Assembly: GCA_021776925.1 (NCBI GenBank)
Contig: JAJFFB010000143.1
Span: 1-32,580, forward strand
Length of the DNA: 32,580 nt
Direction of reading: 5' to 3'
DNA from: Planctomycetota bacterium
GTDB taxonomy: Bacteria; Planctomycetota; UBA1135
The notes under the pieces: generated by a model
Told to the model about the DNA's origin: nothing
Databases searched by the model: none
The model's input: the letters and a program-made list of their open reading frames with translations, nothing else
Shown here: one piece after another, positions 8,396-16,725 of the stretch
Position numbering within the stretch: position 1 is the first letter of the stretch
Layout: each line of letters begins with the position of its first letter
Program-made: the position numbers and the translations under genes

Positions 8396-9831
8396 TCCTC
8401 GGTTCCGCCCCACGCCTCGGCGCGCAGGGCTTCGATGTCTGCGATGGCGCGTGGAATGGTGCGCGAGATCAATTCATAACCGTCATCGGTGATCGCGACC
8501 ACGTCTTCGATGCGCACGCCGATGCCCTCCTCGGGCAGGTACACCCCCGGCTCGACGGTGAACACCATGCCCGGCTCAAACTTCTTGTTGATGGCACCGA
8601 CGTCGTGGGTGGCCATGCCCAGCCAATGACTGGTGCCGTGCCACATGTAACCGAAACCGCGCTCGCTGATCACGCCCTGGGCAGCACCATTGACCTGGGC
8701 GAGCGTGTTGCCCGGCTTGCACATCTTGAAGGCGGCCTCTTGCGCTGCGTAGACCGCTTCATAGACCTCGCGCGCACGCGGGCTGAAGCGGCGGCCGACC
8801 GGCCAGGTGCGCGAGATGTCGGCGACCAGGTGGCTGAACTCGGCGCCGTAGTCGATCATGACCACGTCGTCCTTGATCAGCTGGCGGGTGTTGTCGGGAT
8901 AGTGCAGGATGCACGCGTTGGGGCCGGAGCCGACGATCGCCGCGTAGGCGGCGCCCATGCCGCCGTGGCTGAGGAAGTCGCCGGTCATGCTTGCTGCGAG
9001 CTGCCATTCGTAGTCGCCGGGCAAGGCACTGCGCATGACGTTGCGGTGGCCGATGCCGGAAATATGCGCCGCCTTACGCATCGCCTCAAGCTCTTCAGGA
9101 GTCTTGACCAAGCGCATGTTGTCGATCATCAGGGTGATGTCGCGCATCTTGATGCCGTATGCCTCCTCCAATTTGCGCGCGAACTGTTCTCCCCGGGTGG
9201 AGCGGCCATCGAAAGGGTCCTGGAGCATTGACCGCTTGGCGCCCGCCGCGTTGTCACGGCTCATCATCCAGCTTTCCGCGGGTTGCCTCTGCACGTAAAA
9301 AGCGCTGTGGTCCTTGGCCAGTTTTTCCAGCAGGGCTTCCAAATTGCTCCACGGCCCCCCCCCAACCTTGCTGATCGAGGTACAGGTCTCGATGCCGGTC
9401 AGTTCTTTGGCTTCCTTGGAATCGATCAGGTCGCCGAGCCAACGCTCCTGCCCGCCAGTGACCTTGGGCACCAGCAGATATTCCTTGCCGCTCGCCGGCA
9501 CCACCACGTAAACCGCATTGGGCGTGGTGATGCCGGTGAAGTACCAGAAGTTGTTGTCCTGGCGCGGTGCTCGATAGTCGTCCTGGGGGCCTGCCCCGCG
9601 CAACACGATCACGCCATCCTGGTCGGAGGCGCGCTGCTTGAAGGTCTCGATCAGCGCGGCGCGGCGCGCGGCGTGCCATTCCATGGTGAACAGGCCCTGG
9701 CCGCGCCCGTCCTCGGGCGCTTGCTGTACAGCAAGAGGATTTGGGGCATCCGGGGCATCCGGGGCAACAGCAAAAGAATTCGGCGCCGCCAGCAGCAGGG
9801 CGGCAACAGCAAGGAAGCGGAGGCAGGGCAT
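8392..9831 (-). CDS. Secreted Xaa-Pro aminopeptidase (M24B)
   Basis: A 479-aa metallopeptidase that removes N-terminal residues preceding proline. The N-terminus is a signal peptide (CLRFLAVAALLLAAPNSFA, cleavage expected after it), followed by a short APD-rich stretch made of 9-bp repeats near 9743-9764. An aminopeptidase P N-terminal domain (DDYRAPRQDNNFWYFTGI) precedes the pita-bread domain. The five metal ligands are visible: D327 (MIDYGAEF), D338 (ADISRTW), H402 (GTSHWLGMATHD), E427 (TVEPGVYLP) and E442 (VRIEDVV). The start ATG 9831 lies 40 bp from the divergent cysteine desulfurase start. It heads a leftward run with the GT-C/TPR genes. A 9-base C run occurs at 9355-9363. The signal peptide implies periplasmic or extracellular action, unlike cytoplasmic PepP. 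Confidence 0.92.
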   Translation of the reverse strand: MPCLRFLAVAALLLAAPNSFAVAPDAPDAPNPLAVQQAPEDGRGQGLFTMEWHAARRAALIETFKQRASDQDGVIVLRGAGPQDDYRAPRQDNNFWYFTGITTPNAVYVVVPASGKEYLLVPKVTGGQERWLGDLIDSKEAKELTGIETCTSISKVGGGPWSNLEALLEKLAKDHSAFYVQRQPAESWMMSRDNAAGAKRSMLQDPFDGRSTRGEQFARKLEEAYGIKMRDITLMIDNMRLVKTPEELEAMRKAAHISGIGHRNVMRSALPGDYEWQLAASMTGDFLSHGGMGAAYAAIVGSGPNACILHYPDNTRQLIKDDVVMIDYGAEFSHLVADISRTWPVGRRFSPRAREVYEAVYAAQEAAFKMCKPGNTLAQVNGAAQGVISERGFGYMWHGTSHWLGMATHDVGAINKKFEPGMVFTVEPGVYLPEEGIGVRIEDVVAITDDGYELISRTIPRAIADIEALRAEAWGGTEE

Positions 9832-9871
9832 GATGTGCGATTCTACGCGCCTTGAGACAATGGGTGGGCCG

Positions 9872-11059
9872 ATGAGCCCCGCCCAGGATCCGCCGCTCTA
9901 CCTCGATCACGCCGCCACCGCGCCGCCACTGCCGCAGGCGCTGCAGGCCTTCAGCGCCGCGGCGGCTCAAGGCTACGCCAATCCTGGATCCCTGCACCAG
10001 CTCGGCGCCGACGCCGCCCGCATGCTGGAGCAGGCGCGCGAGGAATTGAAGCGCGGCCTCGGCGCGCGCAACTACCAGGTCATCTGGACCGGCACCGGGA
10101 CCGAGAGCAATCATCTCGGCATTCACGGCCTGGCGCATGCTGTGCGCAACAAGGTCGCGCGCCAGATCGCGCGTGATGGCGGCGCGGGCACCCCGCGCAT
10201 CCTGGTCGGCGCGGTCGAGCACCCGTGCTCGCTGCAGGCGGCGCAGGCCTTGAGCGCCTCAGGTTTCAGCGTCGAGCTGATTCCGGTGGACCGCTGCGGA
10301 GTAATCCGCCCCGCCGCGCTGCAACCCTTGCTCGGCGCCGACGTCGCCCTGGTCAGCGTTCATTGGGCCAACAACGAACTCGGCAGCCTGAGCCCGATCG
10401 CCGAACTCGCCGCGCTGACCCGGCGCCTCGCCCCCACCGCGGTCTTTCATACCGACGCAGTGCAGGCCGCGGGCAAGCGCCCGGAATCGATCGACAGCCT
10501 CGGTGCGCACTCGGTCGCGGTCGCCGCGCACAAGCTCGGCGGGGTGCGCGGCTGCGCGGCGCTGCTGCTGCATCAGGATTCACCGCGCCCGTTGCCGACC
10601 TTCGTCGGCGGCGGTCATGAAGAGGGCTTGAGAAGCGGCACCGAAAACGTGATGGGCGCGGCCGCCTTCGCCGCTGCGGTCAGCCACCGTCGCCAGCTGT
10701 TGTCGACCGACCCGAGGCGCTACCTGCAGCGGCGTCAGACGCTGTTGGATTCGCTGCGCAGGGCGGCTCCGGATCTGGTTGTTGCCGGCGGTGACCAGGA
10801 GCGCGATATTCTCGGTTCGATTCTCAGCGTCGCCATCCCAGGTACGCGCGCAGAGTCCTTATTGCATCATCTGGAAGACTTGGGAATCTATTGTGGCTCA
10901 GGTTCGGCGTGCAGCGCCCACGGCCACAGCGAATCGGCGATCCTGCAAGCCATCGATTTCCCTCAGGAACTGCGCAACAGCGTGCTGCGTTTCTCCCTCG
11001 ACGGCACCGAAAGCGCAGCAGACCTGGAGCGCGTCGGCGCGAGCCTGACCAGGCACTAG
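9872..11059 (+). CDS. Cysteine desulfurase (NifS/IscS-type, PLP-dependent)
   Basis: A 395-aa class V aminotransferase-fold enzyme that takes sulfur from cysteine to make a protein persulfide, usually for Fe-S cluster assembly. Visible: YLDHAATAPP at the N-terminus, GTESNH, VEHPC (His stacking on PLP), WANNELG, FHTDAVQAAGK, the PLP-binding Lys at about residue 221 (VAAHKLGGVRG), LRSGTEN and the loop CGSGSACSAH with the persulfide Cys at about residue 347. The start is ATG 9872 with GGTGGG upstream; ATG 9860 is a close alternative. There is no IscU or IscR neighbour. The genes downstream on the same strand encode an Fe-S-rich oxidoreductase, so supplying sulfur for those clusters is a reasonable inference. 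The gap to the next gene is 109 bp, so co-transcription is not certain. Confidence 0.93.
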   Translation: MSPAQDPPLYLDHAATAPPLPQALQAFSAAAAQGYANPGSLHQLGADAARMLEQAREELKRGLGARNYQVIWTGTGTESNHLGIHGLAHAVRNKVARQIARDGGAGTPRILVGAVEHPCSLQAAQALSASGFSVELIPVDRCGVIRPAALQPLLGADVALVSVHWANNELGSLSPIAELAALTRRLAPTAVFHTDAVQAAGKRPESIDSLGAHSVAVAAHKLGGVRGCAALLLHQDSPRPLPTFVGGGHEEGLRSGTENVMGAAAFAAAVSHRRQLLSTDPRRYLQRRQTLLDSLRRAAPDLVVAGGDQERDILGSILSVAIPGTRAESLLHHLEDLGIYCGSGSACSAHGHSESAILQAIDFPQELRNSVLRFSLDGTESAADLERVGASLTRH

Positions 11060-11168
11060 CCACGGCGGGCCAGGGCTGGCGGGCTTGGCAATTTGCAGCG
11101 CTTGCGGGCGGCGGGTTCAGGGTTTAGGCAATTGAGGTGGGCCGAGGTGCGTCCACTGGAGCTGTTTC

Positions 11169-13385
11169 ATGGAGATCCGACTACACGGCCGCGGCGGTCA
11201 AGGCGGGGTGACCTGCGCCAAAATTCTGGCCGCGGTGTACGCGCGGCAAGGCAAGAGCGTCCAGACCTTCGGCGATTACGCCGGCGAGCGCTCCGGTGCA
11301 CCGGTGCGCGCCTATACCCGGGTCGAAGACGGGCAGGTCACCAACCGCAACAAGGTTTACGACCCGGACCACCTGCTGGTACTCGACCCGACCCTGCTCG
11401 GTGACGACGTGGTGGCCGGACTGGCCGCCGGCGGAACTCTGCTGCTGAATAGTCCGCTGACGGTCGAAGAACACCAGCAACGCTTCGGCGCCTATCGCCT
11501 CGCCGTGGTCGACGCCACCGCGATCGCGCGTTCGCACGGCATCGGCACGCGTTCGGTGATCATCGTCAATACCACCCTGGCCGGCGCCTGGGCGCGGGTG
11601 ATGGGGGTTGAGCTGGGGGAACTGATGGAGGTCTATCGCGGCCTCGGTCTGCTCAGCAACTTCGCCGCCGCCGAAGAGGCCTACCAGGCGGTGGTGGTAA
11701 GCGAGGGCGCCGCCTCCGGCAACGGCGCCCCGGCGCATGACGACGATCACCCCCCCGCCGCGGACCGTGCCGCGGTCGTGCCGCTGACCACCCACACCAG
11801 CAGCGCGCCGACCGGTCTGAAGACCGGCACCTGGCGTACCCAGACTCCCGCCTACGTCGAAAACCTGGCGCCGTGCAGCGCCTGGTGCCCGGCCGGCAAC
11901 GACGCCATCGGTTTCGTGCAGGAACTGGGGCAGGGCGACGAGCAGAGCGCGGCTGCGGTTCTCGGCCACAGCACTCCGCTGGCCGCGGTGTGCGGGCGCG
12001 TGTGCCCGGCGCCGTGCATGGAGGGCTGCAACCGCATTGAACTCGACGGCACGGTCAACATCCGCGGCATCGAACGCTGGATCGCCGACCGCGCACCGGT
12101 GGCACGCCAGGAAAAGGCGCAGACCAGCGAGCCGAAAAATATCGCCATCATCGGAAGTGGCCCGGCCGGCCTCAGCGCCGCCTATCAGCTGGCCCTGCTC
12201 GGGCATGCGGTGACGATCTTTGAAGGCGAGCAACAACTCGGCGGCGTGCTGCGCACCGGCATTCCGAGTTATCGTTTGCCGCGCGCGGTTCTCGACCGCG
12301 AGATCGACGACATTGTGGCGCTCGGCGTCGAGGCACGCTGCGGAGAATTCCTCGATCCACAACGCGTCGCCGCGCTCGCCGACCAGTTCGATGCGGTGAT
12401 CGTCGCCACCGGCCTGCAGAAATTGCGCGCGCTCGAGGTCGAGGGCGCGGCGCTCGACGGCATCGAGCAAGGCATCGGTTTCCTGCACCGCGTCAACCTC
12501 GAGGGCGGCGCCGAACTCGGCGGCGACGTGATCGTGCTCGGCGGCGGCAACACCGCGATGGACTGCGCCCGCTCCGCCTTGCGCGGCGGCGCCGAGCGCG
12601 TGGTGGTGGCCTATCGGCGCACGCACACCGAGATGCCGGCGATCCGCGAAGAGATCGCCGAGGCCGAAGCCGAGGGCGTGCAGTTCAAGACCCTGGTGGC
12701 GCCGTTGTCCTTCCACGGCAACGGCCACGTCGCCGAGATCGAATTCGCCGAAGTCGATCTCGGCGATCCCGATGACAGCGGGCGGCGACGTCCGATCGTG
12801 TCGTCGCGCACCCTGCGCGTACCCTGCGACCACGTGCTGCTGGCCCTCGGCCAGTCCGAGGACTGGTCGCTGCTGCCCGCCGACTGGGAGCTGCGCGACG
12901 AGCGTTTCTACTGCGGCGACGCCGCGCTGCCGGTTTTTGCCGCCGGCGATCTCGCCACCGGCGATGGCACCGTGACCCACGCCATCGGCAGTGGCCGGCG
13001 CGCCGCCGGCCTCGCCCTGCAGGCCCTCGGCATCGAGATCGAAGTCTTCACCCGCCCTGCGCGTGAGCGCGCCGTGCCGGTGACCGACATCCGCCTCGAC
13101 CACTTCCATTCCACCCCCCCCTTCGTCGACCACCATCAGGCGGTCGCCCGCCGCCTCGACAATTTCGACGAGGTCAATCAGGGACTCGCCGAACCGCTCG
13201 AAGCGCACCGCTGCTTCTCCTGCGGTCGCTGCACCGAATGCGACACCTGTCTGGTGTACTGCCCCGAGGGCATCATCCGCCGCCAGACCGAACACGGTTA
13301 CGAAGTCGACTACAGCTACTGCAAAGGATGCGGGATCTGCGTGACCGAGTGCCCGCGCAGCGCCATGGAGATGCAATCGAAATGA
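11169..13385 (+). CDS. 2-oxoacid:ferredoxin oxidoreductase gamma subunit fused to GltD-like flavoprotein and 2x[4Fe-4S] ferredoxin
   Basis: A 738-aa fusion. Residues 1-185 are the gamma domain of pyruvate/2-oxoacid:ferredoxin oxidoreductase (IRLHGRGGQGGVTCAKILA, GERSGAPVRAYTR). After a linker, a GltD/DPYD-type segment has its Fe-S cysteines (CSAWCPAGND near 235; CGRVCPAPCMEGC). An FAD site IIGSGPAGLSAAY (about 328) and a nucleotide site VLGGGNTAMDCARS (about 456) follow. The C-terminus has two ferredoxin-type Cys clusters (CFSCGRCTECDTC and CKGCGICVTEC, about 680-733), equivalent to the delta subunit. The arrangement suggests that electrons from 2-oxoacid oxidation can pass through ferredoxin clusters to FAD and NAD(P), or the reverse. 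The start ATG 11169 has GGAG at 7 nt. It overlaps the alpha-subunit gene by 4 nt. An 8-base C run is at 13114-13121. Confidence 0.9.
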   Translation: MEIRLHGRGGQGGVTCAKILAAVYARQGKSVQTFGDYAGERSGAPVRAYTRVEDGQVTNRNKVYDPDHLLVLDPTLLGDDVVAGLAAGGTLLLNSPLTVEEHQQRFGAYRLAVVDATAIARSHGIGTRSVIIVNTTLAGAWARVMGVELGELMEVYRGLGLLSNFAAAEEAYQAVVVSEGAASGNGAPAHDDDHPPAADRAAVVPLTTHTSSAPTGLKTGTWRTQTPAYVENLAPCSAWCPAGNDAIGFVQELGQGDEQSAAAVLGHSTPLAAVCGRVCPAPCMEGCNRIELDGTVNIRGIERWIADRAPVARQEKAQTSEPKNIAIIGSGPAGLSAAYQLALLGHAVTIFEGEQQLGGVLRTGIPSYRLPRAVLDREIDDIVALGVEARCGEFLDPQRVAALADQFDAVIVATGLQKLRALEVEGAALDGIEQGIGFLHRVNLEGGAELGGDVIVLGGGNTAMDCARSALRGGAERVVVAYRRTHTEMPAIREEIAEAEAEGVQFKTLVAPLSFHGNGHVAEIEFAEVDLGDPDDSGRRRPIVSSRTLRVPCDHVLLALGQSEDWSLLPADWELRDERFYCGDAALPVFAAGDLATGDGTVTHAIGSGRRAAGLALQALGIEIEVFTRPARERAVPVTDIRLDHFHSTPPFVDHHQAVARRLDNFDEVNQGLAEPLEAHRCFSCGRCTECDTCLVYCPEGIIRRQTEHGYEVDYSYCKGCGICVTECPRSAMEMQSK

Positions 13386-14539
13386 CCATCGAACTGCTGA
13401 GTGCCAACCACGCTTCGGCGCTGGCCGCCACCCTCGCCGGCCGCGCCAATCGTTCCGCCCGCGGCTTCGGCGGCGGCGTCTACCCGATTACGCCGCAATC
13501 CGAATGCATCGAGATGCTGTGCAAACAGAGCATCGAAAAAGGCGCGGTGGTGCGCGTCGAATCCGAGCACAGCGCCATGGGCGTGTGCATCGGCATGGCG
13601 CTGGGCGGCGCGCGCTCCTTCACCGCGTCGTCGTCGAACGGCCTCGCCTACATGGCCGAAAATGTGTTCGCCGCGGCGTTCTATCGCCTGCCGATCGTGA
13701 TGATGGCGGTCAATCGCACCCTCGGCCCGCCCTGGAACATCTGGGTCGACCACGGCGACACGCTGATGCTGCGCGACGCCGGCTGGATCCAGTTCTACTG
13801 CGAAGACAACCAGGAGGTCGCCGACACCACCCTGCTCGCCTACCGCCTGGCCGAGCACGCGCAGGTGCTGCTGCCGACGATGGTGTGCCAGGACGCCTTC
13901 GTCCTTTCGCACACGATGATGCCCACCGACCTGCCGAGCCAGGTAGAGGTCGACCGCTTTCTGCCGGTGCTGGAGCTGCCGCACGCGGTCAAGAACACCG
14001 CGGTGACCGTGGGCGGACTTGACTTTCCGCACGAGACCGAAGTCCACCGGCGCGAGCACCACGAGGCGATGCTGCGCGTGCCCGAGGTCTACGCCGAGGT
14101 CCAGGACGTCTTCACCCGCCACTTCGGGCGGCGTCCGGCTGATCGCGTGGTGCCCTATCAGATGGACGACGCCGAAGTCGTACTGGTGTCGATGGGAACC
14201 ACCGCCAGCACCGTGCGCGTGGTGGTCGACGCGGCGCGTGCGCGCGGCATCAAGGCCGGCGCGCTGCGCGTGCGCATGTTCCGCCCCTTCCCCGAAGACC
14301 TGCTGCACACCTGGCTGCGCGGCCGTGCGCGCGTCGCGGTGCTCGATCGCGACATCTGCCCCGGCCTCGGCGGAATCTTGTGGAGCGAGCTGCGCGGGGT
14401 CAAACCCGACGGCATCGTGCAGAACTACATGCTCGGGCTCGGCGGCGGCGACATCCGCCCGCAGCACCTCGAGGCGGTGCTCGCCGACCTGCTGGAGCGC
14501 GACGAAGCCAGCGAACCGATGATCATGGAGGTGGCATGA
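13382..14539 (+). CDS. porA: 2-oxoacid (pyruvate):ferredoxin oxidoreductase alpha subunit
   Basis: A 385-aa alpha subunit. The N-terminal pyrimidine-binding domain shows GFGGGVYPITPQSE and VESEHSAMGVCIGMALGGARSFTASSSNGL, with RTLGPPWNIWVDHGD further on, as in PorA-type subunits. The C-terminal transketolase-like domain has VVLVSMGTTASTVRVVVD and the RMFRPFPEDLL motif. The start ATG 13382 overlaps the stop of the fused gamma gene (ATGA), and its own stop overlaps the beta gene in the same way. An internal ATG at 13238 would lie in the wrong frame within the gamma gene. Strict translational coupling fits an equimolar complex. Pyruvate is the most likely substrate by similarity, but related 2-oxoacids such as 2-oxoisovalerate are not excluded. 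Confidence 0.88.
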   Translation: MTIELLSANHASALAATLAGRANRSARGFGGGVYPITPQSECIEMLCKQSIEKGAVVRVESEHSAMGVCIGMALGGARSFTASSSNGLAYMAENVFAAAFYRLPIVMMAVNRTLGPPWNIWVDHGDTLMLRDAGWIQFYCEDNQEVADTTLLAYRLAEHAQVLLPTMVCQDAFVLSHTMMPTDLPSQVEVDRFLPVLELPHAVKNTAVTVGGLDFPHETEVHRREHHEAMLRVPEVYAEVQDVFTRHFGRRPADRVVPYQMDDAEVVLVSMGTTASTVRVVVDAARARGIKAGALRVRMFRPFPEDLLHTWLRGRARVAVLDRDICPGLGGILWSELRGVKPDGIVQNYMLGLGGGDIRPQHLEAVLADLLERDEASEPMIMEVA

Positions 14540-15447
14540 TGAATCCCGATCCCGTGCTGTGCGGTCAGGTCAACACCAGCGCAGAATCCGGCGAACCGCT
14601 GCTGCGCGCCGGCAACACCAATTGCGGCGGCTGCGGCATGTCGGTCGGGCTCAACCTGCTCAATCGCGCCATCGGCCAGCGCCGCGTACAGATGGTGATC
14701 CCGGCGTGCTGCGGCATCGTCACCGCCGGCTCCTACCCGTTCAGCGCCTACGGAGTGCCGGTGGTGGCGAGCACCTTCGCTTCGGCGGCCGCGGTGGCCA
14801 CCGGCCTGGCGCAGGTCGCGGCGCTCAACGGCGACCCAACCCGCGTGATCGCGTGGGCCGGCGACGGCGGCACCTACGACATCGGTTTGGCCACGCTGTC
14901 TGCGGCGGCCGAGCGCAACGAGGACATCCTCTACATCTGCTACGACAACGAGATCTACGGCAACACCGGCGGGCAGCGCTCGTCGGCGACTCCGGTCGGC
15001 GCGACCACGACCACGACTCCCGCCGGCAAGGAATTAGAGAAGAAAGACATCGTCGGCATCATGGCGGCGCACCGCATTCCGTATTGCGCCACGGTCAGCC
15101 TCGCCCACGCCGACGACGCACAGCGCAAGATGCAGCACGCGCTGGATACGCGCGGCTTCCGCTTCCTGCACATCCTGGCGCCGTGCCCGACCGGCTGGAA
15201 ATCGGAACCGGCCGAAGGAATCGAACTGGTCCGTCTGGCAATCCGCTCGGGCCTGTTCGCGGTTTACGAAGTCTTCGACGGTGACCGCCGTGTCATCAAC
15301 GTCGAACCGGAACTTTCACGTGCGGCGCTGGAGCAGTACTTCGAACTCCAGGGCCGCTTCCGCAAGAACGCCGTCGATCTGGACGCGGTCCAGCAGACGG
15401 TCGCCCGCAACTGGAAAGGGCTGCGCGCCCGCGCGGCAGAGGCTTGA
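14536..15447 (+). CDS. porB: 2-oxoacid (pyruvate):ferredoxin oxidoreductase beta subunit (TPP-binding)
   Basis: A 303-aa catalytic TPP subunit. The N-terminal cluster cysteines are in TNCGGCGMSVG, with further Cys in PACCGIV and PYCATV. The TPP/Mg motif starts with WAGDGGTYDIG and ends in NEIYGNTGGQRS, the classic PorB signature. The KELEKKDIVGIMAAHRIPY segment is typical of pyruvate:ferredoxin oxidoreductases. The start ATG 14536 overlaps the alpha stop; a second ATG follows at 14539, and a GGAGG at 14527-14531 suits either. With the fused gamma subunit and PorA it makes a complete enzyme that decarboxylates a 2-oxoacid to acyl-CoA and CO2 using low-potential electron carriers, or runs in reverse. 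It is directly followed by a small Cys protein. Confidence 0.92.
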   Translation: MMNPDPVLCGQVNTSAESGEPLLRAGNTNCGGCGMSVGLNLLNRAIGQRRVQMVIPACCGIVTAGSYPFSAYGVPVVASTFASAAAVATGLAQVAALNGDPTRVIAWAGDGGTYDIGLATLSAAAERNEDILYICYDNEIYGNTGGQRSSATPVGATTTTTPAGKELEKKDIVGIMAAHRIPYCATVSLAHADDAQRKMQHALDTRGFRFLHILAPCPTGWKSEPAEGIELVRLAIRSGLFAVYEVFDGDRRVINVEPELSRAALEQYFELQGRFRKNAVDLDAVQQTVARNWKGLRARAAEA

Positions 15448-15668
15448 TGCCCGAACAACCCGAAAACCCATCCCAACAACCCAAGATCTGGTGCCGGCGC
15501 GTCGAGCGCGATCTGCCGCTCGATGAACACCGCCGCTGCCCCTACTGCCTCGGTGCCAAGGAAGACATCCTGTCCGAGGAACACGACGCCTTCTGCGATT
15601 TCCGCCCCGGGGTCGATCCGATCCATTTCGGTTTCCCCGAAGACCGTGGACGCGATTTGAATTCCTGA
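15447..15668 (+). CDS. Small Cys-containing protein ending the oxidoreductase operon
   Basis: A 73-aa acidic protein of unknown family. It starts at ATG 15447, one base overlapping the porB stop (TGATG), with an AGAGG just upstream, so it is almost certainly translated with the oxidoreductase. Four cysteines are present, in IWCRRVERD, RRCPYCLGAKED and DAFCDFRPG, and could form a zinc ribbon or a small metal site. The C-terminal part GVDPIHFGFPEDRG is Pro/Gly-rich. I do not recognise the family. Possible roles are an assembly factor or accessory subunit of the complex, from position only. The coding evidence is its open frame, ribosome binding site and tight coupling. Confidence 0.75.
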   Translation: MPEQPENPSQQPKIWCRRVERDLPLDEHRRCPYCLGAKEDILSEEHDAFCDFRPGVDPIHFGFPEDRGRDLNS

Positions 15669-15698
15669 GCCTGTCCTGGCCGGGTCCCGCAACCGCGC

Positions 15699-16712
15699 CT
15701 AGACCGGATAGGCCATTCCCAGATCCTGCATCTCGACCTGCAGGGTTTCGGTCAGACCCTCGCGCAGCGGGCGCGGTTCATAACCAAGTTCGCGCCGCGC
15801 TTTTTCATTATTGCCCAGATAGGTCGCCTGGGCGATCACGCGCAGCGTTTCGGGTTGATAGTCCTCGGGCAGTCCGGCCCAGGCAAAGGCCTGCATAAAG
15901 GCGGACAGGAAACGCAGCAGACCGGGACCGGCGCGACGTTTGGGCGCCTTGACCCCGCACAGCTCCTCCATCAGCTCGAAAGCCGCCGCCAGCCTGCAAC
16001 GCTCGCCCGCCAGGATGTACTTCTCGCCGGGCTGGCCCTTTTCCATCGCCAGGACGTGGCCGTGGGCGACGTCGGCGACGTGCGCCCAGCAATACTCGGC
16101 CAGCTTCGGCAGCATGGGCAGCTTGCCGCGCAGGTATTTTCGAATCGTGCGCCGAATTGAGGAGGTGTCGCCGGGGCCGTAGACCAGCCCGGGCATCACC
16201 ACCACCAGCGGCAGGCCGTCGGCCATCATCGGCACCGCGACCTCGTGGTGCGCACGCCACTTGGTGCGGTCATAGATGCTCAGGTGTGAACCCTGGTAGT
16301 CGTGGTCCTCATCGACGAGCTTGCCGCCGGTGTCGGAATTCACCGCCAGCGTGCTGGTGTAAACCCCCTTGGCGATTTCCAGCTCGCGCATCAACTCGAG
16401 TACGTTGCGGGTGCCCTCGACATTGATACGCTCGGCGGTGCGCGCGCCCGCACCTCCGGCGCCAATTTTGTACCACGCAGCCAGGTGATAGACCGCGTCG
16501 GCGCCGCTCATGCCGGCGCGCATGCTTTCCTTGTCGGTAATGTCGCCGTTGCTGAGGTCGATGTGGCCGGGCGCGCCCGCAGCGGCAGCGGTCAACACCT
16601 TGCCGCGCGCCGGATCGCGCACCAGCGCGACCACCTCGTGGCCGGCGGCAAGCAGTTCCCGGATCAGGTAGACGCCGAGGAAACCAGTGCCGCCGGTGAC
16701 GAAGCAGCGCAT
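15699..16712 (-). CDS. NAD(P)-dependent epimerase/dehydratase (extended SDR, dihydroflavonol-reductase-like)
   Basis: A 337-aa extended short-chain dehydrogenase. The nucleotide-binding motif TGGTGFLG is at residues 6-13, ADAVYHLAAW follows near residue 80, and the catalytic YxxxK is Y147-K151 (SIYDRTKW), with VMPGLVYGPGD after it. The family covers sugar-nucleotide epimerases, dihydroflavonol 4-reductase-like and hopanoid-associated sugar epimerase-like enzymes; the exact substrate cannot be read. The start ATG 16712 lies 13 bp after the nrdJ stop, so it may be co-transcribed with nrdJ, though no functional link is apparent. It converges with the 15447-15668 gene, with 30 bp between the stops and no clear terminator hairpin. 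Confidence 0.85.
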   Translation of the reverse strand: MRCFVTGGTGFLGVYLIRELLAAGHEVVALVRDPARGKVLTAAAAGAPGHIDLSNGDITDKESMRAGMSGADAVYHLAAWYKIGAGGAGARTAERINVEGTRNVLELMRELEIAKGVYTSTLAVNSDTGGKLVDEDHDYQGSHLSIYDRTKWRAHHEVAVPMMADGLPLVVVMPGLVYGPGDTSSIRRTIRKYLRGKLPMLPKLAEYCWAHVADVAHGHVLAMEKGQPGEKYILAGERCRLAAAFELMEELCGVKAPKRRAGPGLLRFLSAFMQAFAWAGLPEDYQPETLRVIAQATYLGNNEKARRELGYEPRPLREGLTETLQVEMQDLGMAYPV

Positions 16713-16725
16713 CAGCCGTCGGAGC

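Noticed and set aside
11181-13376. Open reading frame of 731 codons on the minus strand opposite the fused gamma gene
   Set aside because: It is a mirror frame caused by high third-position G+C; its translation is low-complexity (Ala/His/Gly/Arg) with no motifs, while the plus strand has clear domains. The same holds for 2055-3425 minus, 3435-5027 plus and 13316-14467 minus.
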